The notes under the pieces: generated by a model
Database searches by the model: none
Told to the model about the DNA's origin: nothing
Seen by the model: only the letters and a program-made list of their open reading frames with translations
In this document: one piece after another, positions 1 through 8,800 of the stretch
Layout of the letters: every line of letters begins with the position of its first letter
Position numbering within the stretch: the first letter of the stretch is position 1
Translations under genes and position numbers: made by a program
Assembly (NCBI GenBank): GCA_039105265.1
Contig: JAPFFF010000018.1
Coordinates: 2,232,001-2,296,000 of the forward strand
From: Tritrichomonas musculus
Taxonomy: Eukaryota > Parabasalia > Tritrichomonadida > Tritrichomonadidae
DNA: 64,000 nucleotides
Direction of reading: 5' to 3'

Positions 1-356
1 TTAAAGATCATGTATTTTATAATGCTACTACAAATAAACCATTTTCATTTACAAAATGTATTAATTTATTGTCATTCAAAATTCCAGACAGCGCAAATGA
101 AATTAGACAAAACACTTGTTTCAAATTCAGATTTAAAATCTGTAACAATTAATGGAGATCTTGAAATACTTGAAGAACAACTTGTATTCAGTTAAGAAGA
201 ACAATAGAAACATGCATTTTCACAAAGAAAAAAATTTATGTGCTTCAATGTTTGATAATTACTCATTTTCAAAGTCAGGAATAACATCAATCATAATTCC
301 AGAAAATGCTGAAATCATTAGAAACTATGCTTTTACTTCATGTAAACTGCGAGTCA

Positions 357-478
357 AATTTTTGCATACAACTCAATTTTTCTGAATAGTATTTGAAAAT
401 GAAAATAATCAACTCAATTTTGAAATAAAAAATAATAGGTTTTCAATGATAAATTGAAAATTGAGTTGTATGCAAAAA
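357..478. mobile_element. Small fold-back element (MITE-like)
   Basis: The 5' arm TTTTTGCATACAACTCAATT (from about 357) is matched by its reverse complement ending near 478, giving arms of about 21 bases around an AT-rich centre of about 80 bases. No coding potential. It interrupts the BspA-like relic. No clear target duplication was found, so the superfamily is not assigned. Confidence 0.5.
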
Positions 479-492
479 TGAAAACCAGTTTG

Positions 493-717
493 GTAGATCG
501 AAAAATTAAACTTTTTTCGACAAAATTTTTTATATAAAAATTCAACTTTTCTCAATCGTTTTTGGCTAAACATACATTATTTTTTAATATAATTCATAAA
601 ACTAATTAAAATATTGATTTGTTTTAAAATAATAAAGAAAATTATTATTCACATCAAGAAAAACATATATTATTATGGTTAACGTTTGTCGAAAAAAGTA
701 TAAATTTTCGATTTACC
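493..717. mobile_element. 225 bp MITE with GGTAGATC ends and 8 bp target duplication
   Basis: The left end GGTAGATCGAAAAATTAAAC matches, with a few differences, the reverse complement of the right end (GGTAAATCGAAAATTTATAC); the similarity runs about 33 bases. ACCAGTTT is present directly on both sides (485-492 and 718-725), an 8 bp target duplication. There is no ORF. The terminal GGTAGAT and the 8 bp duplication match those of the Mutator-like element at 42729-46213, so this is probably a non-autonomous relative. Confidence 0.75.
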
Positions 718-1383
718 ACCAGTTTATAGTGATTTCATTATTTGCTGGAATTCTAATGATTTGATTCCAATTGATTCTTTTGCTTTTTATGATTGTGAAA
801 CTTTTCATTCAATTGAAATGCAAGGCAAAGTGCATCTCAGAATTCAGGCTTAAAATCTGTAATGCTTTCTGAAAAACTTGAGATAATTGAAGAATGCTCA
901 TCTCCAGAGTGTGAAAATTTATTTTCATTTACATTCAATGAAAAAGTTACAAATCCCAAGGCAAATGTAAAAGCCAATTTTAACTGCAGAAAATACAGAA
1001 ACAAATAAAGCACAAGCTTTTTCTTTTTGAGATAGTTCGAGTACAATTTCTTTGCCAAACAGTTTGAAACTGTTTTTCACGGGTAGGTTTCAATGCACCA
1101 AACTAGCAACAATCATCTTCCTTGGAACAACTGGTACAATTAGAATAAACACTTTTATTTCTTGCTAAATTCAATGATAGGTTGATATTCACTCATGAAC
1201 TAGTATTTTCCAAATTTGAAATCAGTTGAGTTTTCTGATACATTTATACATCAGTCGGCTGCTCTGCATTTGGACTCTCTGATTTAAGATCAATTACTAT
1301 TCCTAAAAGTACTCTTGAATTCGGCAATGGCTTGTTTGAATGCAGTTGTAATTCTTGGCAATACAAATAATTTGAGTTCAGCC

Positions 1384-1387
<4 letters not shown>

Positions 1388-1450
<63 letters not shown>

Positions 1451-1458
1451 TGTGTGTA
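1388..1458. repeat. Poly-T followed by (GT)n microsatellite
   Basis: About 50 T residues run directly into about ten GT dinucleotides. It lies within the decayed BspA-like region and has no visible function. Its length may not be reliable in an assembly. Confidence 0.9.
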
Positions 1459-1761
1459 CAAAGCATAAACTCTAAAGTTTATTCACAAAGTTTTGCACGA
1501 ACACAACATCAAGTTCTTTTATTTCTTGATTTGATATTAAAATATGAATATTGGTGACAACTTCCTGTAGTTTCAATAATAAAATCAAAAAAAAAAATGC
1601 TCTGAAAGTAATCAGTGAACTGACGGTTTTTTATTTAACAAAAAGATTTGATTTCGCTCAAACCGTTTATGCATATACAATCTCAGCAGATTTACATCAC
1701 TGGCAAAAATAATATTTGAAATGATTTCATATTTAAAAAAACTGGAAAGTAGGTCAATTCA

Positions 1762-2375
1762 GGTACAATTCCAGCACGCTATTAAATTGAGATGTTGAAC
1801 GTTAATTGACCTTTCCAGAAAAGTTTAAATTGAGAAAGATCATTTTCGACACTCATACTACAATTCAGAAATAAACTAAGTTTTTTAATTTGTCCCTTCT
1901 TATCGTCCTCTCAAATTTGAATAAAGCTAAATATTTTTTTTTAAGTTATTAAGGCATGAATACCTTCATTCATTTCAGGTCGAGGCTCCCGCTATTACCT
2001 TAACCAATTGGGCTTAGCCCTCAAAGGCTCCCAAAGCTATTTAAAAGGTATTTTTCCTGAATAAAAAACTTTTTTATATTCTTTTTTTTTATTTTCATCT
2101 TCTCAAAATTGAAAGATATGGTATTTTTAAAAAAATAATTTGTCCCTACTTATCGTCCTACTTTCTGAAGACTCATAGAAAATTTGAATAAAAAACTCTC
2201 ATTTTTTTTGTGAATAAGGTAATAATTAAAAAACTTAGTTTAATGATATCATTATTATGAAATCAATGAAAATTATCGTTTTTTATATAACATGTCTTTT
2301 CTTGTTTTCTTTTTTTTTTTTTTTTTTTTTAGAAATAAAAAAAATTGGAGTTACTAAATGTACTGGATTTGTACT
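1762..2375. mobile_element. TTAA-type inverted-repeat element, 614 bp
   Basis: The left end reads GGTACAATTCCAGCACG and the right end, reverse complemented, GTACAAATCCAGTACAT. These are diverged copies of the ends of the short element at 45893-46132. The right side keeps TTAA; the left flank is TTCA. Inside, a 20-base phrase (TTTGTCCCTTCTTATCGTCC near 1889, a near copy near 2140) is repeated directly, and a distinctly GC-richer patch lies at about 1955-2045. There is no ORF. TTAA duplication is typical of the piggyBac and Kolobok superfamilies; which applies is not decided by the sequence. Confidence 0.6.
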
Positions 2376-2466
2376 TTAAATAATCAAATTATGGATTCAT
2401 TCAAATATATTGTGGGCAGACTTTTTCTAATTTCTGAATCAGTTTAAAACTTCAGAAAAAGTTTGA

Positions 2467-5247
2467 GATAAAAATTTATCAAATACAACGAATATTTCAT
2501 CATCTGCATCTAAGCATGCAGATAAAAATAATGCTTTACTTGAGGAATGTCCTGAATTTAAATGGTGGAACAAAATAATTTCACAATATTTAAATAATTA
2601 TGATGTAAATAATCCATCACCGCCTCCATTTAGAGAATCTTTTCGAATTATTTCTGAAATTTCTCCTCTTTTATCTCTCTATGTTTCAGATCTTAAAATC
2701 ATAAAAGAAGATTATTTAGATGATGCTTTGAGTGATGCTTCAGAGGATGATAGTAGCTTAGATGATATATACTTCAAAAATAAATCTACAAATAACGATT
2801 ATGATGAAGACATAGATAATTTCGATGCCAACAATTATTTAAATAGTCGAGATACAGATAATACTAATTATACCGAGCTAAAAAATAAATTTTGGTCGAG
2901 AATTTGTTTAGCTTTAAATCAAATCAATTTCAATTGTAATTTTTGTGATCCTTTAAATGATTTTCCTTTTTTTATTAAATCACTTTACAATATAAAAGAC
3001 GAACTAGATCCAGTCAACAAATATTATAATTTATCATCGAATCGATCGCACGCATTTACATTAAATTCTTGTGTTAACAGTATTATCAAAATAATTTCTA
3101 AATATTCAATGAATAGTGACCCAAAATTCATAATTTGGGATCTTCCAGAAGCTTTGAATAACGATCATTTTATTTATTTTTCTGTCTTACTCGAACTCAG
3201 CGATACAAATAATTCAATATGGATTAATTTTTCAAAAACACCAGGATCTCTTAATTTACTTTTTGATCATTACTTACCTCTTATTGGCCCTTCAAGCGAT
3301 ATAGTTACAGCACAACTAATTACTTTAATTGACTCACTTTTCCGAAATCCCGAATTATATGAAAATATAAAAATGCCCAAAAAGCAAGCAAATAATTTCT
3401 GGTTTAAATTAATGCGGATAATAGGATGTTCTGAAAATGTTGCGGTTATTACAACTGCATTTTGCATAGCTAAATCACTTTATTTACAAATGACTCCACT
3501 CATGCAAAAAAACGTAAAAATCGATTGGCTTAATAATCTTATTGATGCATCATCAAATGGTACAACAAATTCATACAGAGAATTTTACAAAATTAGTTCA
3601 GACTATGAAATCAAAACTAATTATTCAGCCAAAAATCGTCTTTATTCTCCATTTGAATATAAAAAAGCTAATGAACAGAAAAAGGTAGTTCTTAGCTATC
3701 GTTACTGTCCAGTTCATTATCAAGTTCTAGAATTCATATTTAGTTTAAATACTCCAAACTTTAAGTATGTTACTTTATGCAAAAACTTGATTCATCAAGG
3801 AATATCATCACCAGATGATTTATTCTATATTCAACGTTGTTTAATGGTTCCGAAAATAAAGAAACCGTTTTTAGGCCTCAAATTTTTATTAAAAGTTTCC
3901 ACAACAGATAAAATTTGGAGTTCTTTAGCTACACAGATGCTTTATGAACCTCTTCTTCGTTTTTCCAAATTAGGAGGAGTTCAAACTTTGCTTTCAGAAT
4001 ATGTTCGAAGATGTTTTATTTTCATTGGAGTTGCAAGCTTGAGACAAAAATATGGAAGAAAGAGAATGATGATTTTAAACTCATTTCGTGCCCTTTATTG
4101 TGATGTTGGACTTGATTGGCTTAATTCAATAATCATGAAATATTATGCAGCTCTAGTTTTCTCTAAAAAAATGAAGCATGTTATTCCTGATTTTTCATTA
4201 AGAAATCAAAAAAAAGGAGGAGATGGTGAAAGTGATGAAAAAGGCACTAATTTAAAAAAAGTTGCTTCTAAACAATCAATTGCTTCATCATTATCAAATG
4301 ACTCTGTCGGTTCAATAAAATCATCGCATTCTAATTTTGATGTTAGGTTACCTAGTTTTCCAGACTTCGATAATAAGCCTCGTCGTTCCCCCGAAATAAA
4401 AGGGAGAGTTGAATATGACAAAATGTTTCCAAACGAAATTGATCGATTGAACAAAAGCCAGATTGATTTGAAAAATTACTTGAAAACAAATGATATTGTT
4501 ATTCCAAAATTTGTGAATAAAAAAACGAAAACTAAAATTCAAAATTCACCTTATCAGGCCAATCAAGAGCGGCAAAAGGCACAGGTCCAAAAACAGAAAT
4601 TAAATGGTCGTCTATATCTACAAAGGCAGCAAATGTTGGCAAAATATAGGCAGCAAAAAGAAGCAAAAGAGCAAAAAACGCCAAAGATGCCCCAAAAGCC
4701 AATAGATTCTCATCTGAAATCGAAGTTGCAGCAACAGCAGCAACAATATCTGCGAGTACAAAAAATTCCAAAATCGCAAATGAACCAATGCAAGCCATCG
4801 AATAGGCTCAAGCCTAAAACGCCACCACTAATCCAGCCCACGATAAGGCAGGTACAGCAGCAGAAACTAAAAAAGAAGCAGAAAATGGAAATTCAAAAAA
4901 TTGAATTGATTGATAAACCTCTCAAAAATTCTGAAGATAATGAAAATAAATCATTCAAAAATTCTGATGAAGAAAATAAACAATTCAAAAATTCTGAAGA
5001 GGAAGAAAAAGTTGAAAATAACGTTTCTGAAGGTGAATATGAAAATGATGACGATGAAGTTTTGAATAACGAAAATGAAGAAGACGACGATGAAGAAGAT
5101 GAAGAAGAAAATGTGAACGAAAATAATGAAAATGGAACAAAAGACGACGACGACGATGAAATTGATATGTTTTTCAGTTCAAATGATGCTGATGATGTTT
5201 GCAGAGATGTCATTGGTGACGACGACGATGATGATGATGATATATGA
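2467..5247 (+). CDS. Helical protein with Gln/Lys-rich linker and acidic tail, 5' end unresolved
   Basis: An open frame runs from 2467 to the TGA at 5247, but no ATG occurs before 3109. The reading upstream of that ATG looks like real protein (mixed, acidic, with aromatic residues), so the start codon has been lost, lies in an unrecognised upstream exon, or was removed when the TTAA-type element at 1762-2375 inserted just upstream. The middle (about 3100-4200) is helical and hydrophobic, possibly a HEAT- or armadillo-like fold. From about 4200 it becomes a low-complexity Lys/Gln-rich coiled-coil-like stretch, and it ends in long Glu/Asp runs. I do not recognise the family. Such tails are common in trichomonad proteins and do not indicate function. 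It may be a 5'-truncated pseudogene. Confidence 0.55.
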   Translation, partial: DKNLSNTTNISSSASKHADKNNALLEECPEFKWWNKIISQYLNNYDVNNPSPPPFRESFRIISEISPLLSLYVSDLKIIKEDYLDDALSDASEDDSSLDDIYFKNKSTNNDYDEDIDNFDANNYLNSRDTDNTNYTELKNKFWSRICLALNQINFNCNFCDPLNDFPFFIKSLYNIKDELDPVNKYYNLSSNRSHAFTLNSCVNSIIKIISKYSMNSDPKFIIWDLPEALNNDHFIYFSVLLELSDTNNSIWINFSKTPGSLNLLFDHYLPLIGPSSDIVTAQLITLIDSLFRNPELYENIKMPKKQANNFWFKLMRIIGCSENVAVITTAFCIAKSLYLQMTPLMQKNVKIDWLNNLIDASSNGTTNSYREFYKISSDYEIKTNYSAKNRLYSPFEYKKANEQKKVVLSYRYCPVHYQVLEFIFSLNTPNFKYVTLCKNLIHQGISSPDDLFYIQRCLMVPKIKKPFLGLKFLLKVSTTDKIWSSLATQMLYEPLLRFSKLGGVQTLLSEYVRRCFIFIGVASLRQKYGRKRMMILNSFRALYCDVGLDWLNSIIMKYYAALVFSKKMKHVIPDFSLRNQKKGGDGESDEKGTNLKKVASKQSIASSLSNDSVGSIKSSHSNFDVRLPSFPDFDNKPRRSPEIKGRVEYDKMFPNEIDRLNKSQIDLKNYLKTNDIVIPKFVNKKTKTKIQNSPYQANQERQKAQVQKQKLNGRLYLQRQQMLAKYRQQKEAKEQKTPKMPQKPIDSHLKSKLQQQQQQYLRVQKIPKSQMNQCKPSNRLKPKTPPLIQPTIRQVQQQKLKKKQKMEIQKIELIDKPLKNSEDNENKSFKNSDEENKQFKNSEEEEKVENNVSEGEYENDDDEVLNNENEEDDDEEDEEENVNENNENGTKDDDDDEIDMFFSSNDADDVCRDVIGDDDDDDDDI

Positions 5248-5840
5248 TGTACGTTATTTTATTATTATTATTGTAATTTAATGAATATAAAAATAAATAA
5301 AAAAAAAAATTGTTATTTTATTATTGAAATTTAGAATTCAAAATTTATGATGAACTAAGTTCAATGTATGCATGAAAAAATGAGGGATCATTCTCACTGT
5401 TTTATGAAAGAGAAGAATTTGAAATGTTTTTAAGTTCATTAAGAAAATTTCTTGCAATTTCAATTTAGCTTAATCCATGCAAAAAACATGATGCAATTTT
5501 CATTTACTTTTTGTATTATGCATAAATAATACAAAAAATAACGCTAGTTATATAAAAGTTTTTAATTAATATTTTCTTATTACTAATCAATCTGTTTTGG
5601 ATCACCTAAAATCGAATCATATTTTATTAAATAATAAATCAGACTTCACAGTTGTTTCTAAATTAGCTTTTAATGAATCATTCTAAAGTGAAATGTTCGA
5701 TAATCATTTTTCTCATTTTAATGATTTTTGATGCAAAAAGAATTCATGGTGTCAGCACCAATATATTGATGTTTTATTCTCATTGCTGTATATAATAATA
5801 AAAATAAAATCTTTAGATTTTTAAAAAAAGTTAGTTTTAT
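5248..5840. other. Intergenic AT-rich region
   Basis: Space between two converging genes. Short protein-like readings occur near 5360-5467 and 5640-5750 but are too broken to call; they may be old gene relics. No RNA gene or element ends recognised. Confidence 0.5.
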
Positions 5841-8800
5841 TTATATATATAAAGAAAATTTGGGATCTTTGAAGAATGGTGAAACATCAATAAATTGTAC
5901 ATAAACTTTGACAACTCTTTGGACATTAGAGAATCTGATTGCAAATTCATTGCCTTCATATAATGGCAAATAATATGAAATTACCTTTACTTCGCTGGAT
6001 GAATAATAAAGATAAATAAGTATTGAGTGAGCGCCTTGGCAATTTTGGAGAAGAACACCTCTGATCTTTGTTTCCTTTCCACAATCAGCAGATAATGTCA
6101 TTCTCTTTAACAAATGAGCTGTTGAGTTTGGATTAGATGAATCAATATTTGGATTGTTAACAAAGAATGTTGTAGTCGATGAGTTGGATGAAGATGATGA
6201 CTTCTTTGATGATATTGAACTTAAAGGTGTTGATTTAGCCGATTTGATTATTTTAATTTTCTTATTTGGATAAAGATCATAATCTTTTGGAGAATTATCA
6301 TTGTCTCTTTCGTAAATTGGATCGGGAGTGTTCAATCCATCAACATGGAAATATGACAATGATCCGTCTTTAATTCTCAAAGTAAGGAATCTATCCTCAA
6401 AATCAGTTGGAATGTAAAATGAACGATCTTCTTTGGGTGTAGTGGCAGTAGATAATGCCAAAGCATTTTCAGCAGCTTCGGATGATATAATTAAAGATTG
6501 TCTAAAGCTTTCATTGTATGATTTAATTTCATCATTGTTATCAACTTCATTTGAGCTAGGTGGTTCATTATTATCGTCTGAACTGTAATCTGGATAAAAG
6601 CTTGATTCCTCAGAATCAGATGGACAATCAGAATCAGATACGATAATTAAACCTTGGCAAATTTCATCAGATCTAAATACGTTTTGTTTATCTGTTGAAT
6701 CATAATCATCTGATTCAAGTGATTCATTTAGTTTTTGAACGTCGCTATAAGTAATTTGTTCATCTGATTCATCTGATTCATCATCTTTTTTAACTTCTAC
6801 ATCTCTCTTCAACGGAATCTTTTCTCTAGGAATTGAAAATGTCTTATTCAAGTGCAATTTCTTCATTCCATTATGTGAGTATATTTCCATATTAAGATCA
6901 TCGGATCCTCTTGCTTGAATTAAATCAACACGAATTGGCTTTCCAAGGAACAAGAAAAGTTCCTCACCTTGATACATCATGTAAGCGTCATTTATAGAAT
7001 CCAAATTATATATTGATGATATTGGTTTTCCATTTTCATCAGCATTATTAGCCTGAGTATTTTCTAAAATGCTGCCTCCTTGTTGTTCTTGTTTCTTTTT
7101 GGTTGAGCAGATTTCAACTTTTCCTGTTTCAGTAAGAACATTGTTAAATTGTGGCTCAAGAGGATTTTGGAAGAAGGCACTTGGGAAGTATGTTGGATCT
7201 AAGTTGAAAGAAACTTCAGATTTTGTACATGGTGAAAAAGTATTCAACCAATTTTCAACATATCTGCTTGTTGTTACTTCGTCAGTGCTTAAATAAGAGT
7301 AAAAGTTATCATATTCTTGAATTAAAGCTTTAAGAAGTCTTTCATGTTCAATATATTTATGATAACAACCATCGCAAAGAAGAATTGGAGCTGCATAAAA
7401 GTTTGAACGATCAATGTAATGAACATCTGAACATTTTGATTCGCTTCCATCACAGTAAGCTTTTCCGCATTCGAAGCATTTCCATGATGCTTTTCTTTCG
7501 CATACAGCGCAAACATCATCCCATTCAACTGCAAACATTGCTTTGGAATTGTTTGATTCATTAGATTGATCTTCGTCATTTTGTCGTTTGGATGGTGTTG
7601 ATGTTGTTTCAGAGTTTGTATTGACAATTCTCTTTTTAAGAATATCAAGTGAAAAGTCGAGTGGATTGAATCCATTGATTGCAGCAATCGCAATTGATTC
7701 AAGTCTTCCGATTCTATTTGCAATACGAATGATTTCATATTTAACAAAATTATCAAAATCAATTGTTTTGTCTGGAAGTTCCTTTAAAAATTCTTCAGGT
7801 GTCTTTTTCTTTAATTCCTCTATATCTTCTTTATAATCGAATGATTTGGTTTCTTCTTTATGTTCGTTTGCAGATTCATTAGCGTTTTGATTTGCGTTTG
7901 TATCTGGTGTTTTGTTAGTGTTTGGCGTTTCATTTGCATTATCATCTTTATTTGGTAATTGATCATTAGAATGAATTTCGCTAGGTTCTGGTAATTTTAT
8001 ATCAGGAACAATGTTTTGATAAGTAAATTTATAGAAATTGTCTACTTTTTTGCGATATGGTTCACCGAAAACAAAAATGTTTGATAAAGAAATTTTACTG
8101 CCGCTAACAGAAGCAAATTCAAACCAAAGGAAGCGTTGTGGCAAATTTCCAGTATGATTTGCAAAATCAGGAGGAATCTTGATCATTACTGGAGTTGGCT
8201 TATCAACTCTTGGTAAAGCTGTTCTTGGCAAAAGAGGTAACTTTGGACCAAATGTTAATGAAAAGCTGATTCTAACTGCAGTAGGAGCATATTCAGATGG
8301 AACAAGTACAATGCAAACATCTCTTACGTAAGAATAGCGACTAAGAATGATAAGAATTGTATTTGAATTGAATGCTGTAACTGAAAATGGTGTGCATTGA
8401 AGTAGAGCTGTTAAATCATAATTACTTTTTTGAGGAAGATTATTAACATCAACTTTCTTCTTTTTAGCATTTTTACCGGATTTTGATTTAGATTTATCGC
8501 TTGAATTTTTTGTATTTAAATTTGTCTTATCGACAATTGATCCATATGGTGGCATGAATTGTGCATTTGGTGGAAGAGAAAGTGAGCTTGGAACGTGGCC
8601 GCAATCTACATTTGGTATGAGGTCTTCAAATGCTTTTCCTCTGAACATATTAAACATTTTTTGTCTATTTTTGTCTGTTAAAAAGTTGTGATATCTTCTC
8701 TTAACTGCAATTGATGAATCATTTTGTGGCTTAGAAGCAGAAACATTTTCTCTCATTTCTTTATTCTTTGGGTTAACTTCAGCAACTTCGAAAAATGTTT

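Larger units (their letters stand above)
1..1560 (+). pseudogene. Decayed BspA-like leucine-rich repeat gene
   Basis: Short stretches in different frames read as the BspA/LRR_5 type repeat that is hugely expanded in trichomonads: near 125-190 (DLKSVTINGDLEILEE), 255-345 (GITSIIIPENAEIIRNYAF), 840-900 (GLKSVMLSEKLEIIEE) and 1270-1340 (LRSITIPKSTLEFGNGLFE). Each has the family's pattern of a hydrophobic strand followed by an acidic or Asn-rich turn. No frame stays open long enough for a working protein. Two inverted-repeat elements (357-478 and 493-717) and a poly-T/GT run (1388-1458) interrupt it. In the family these proteins are surface or secreted and are linked to adhesion; here only a relic remains. 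It may begin before the window. The family call is fairly sure; that all pieces come from a single gene is inference. Confidence 0.6.
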
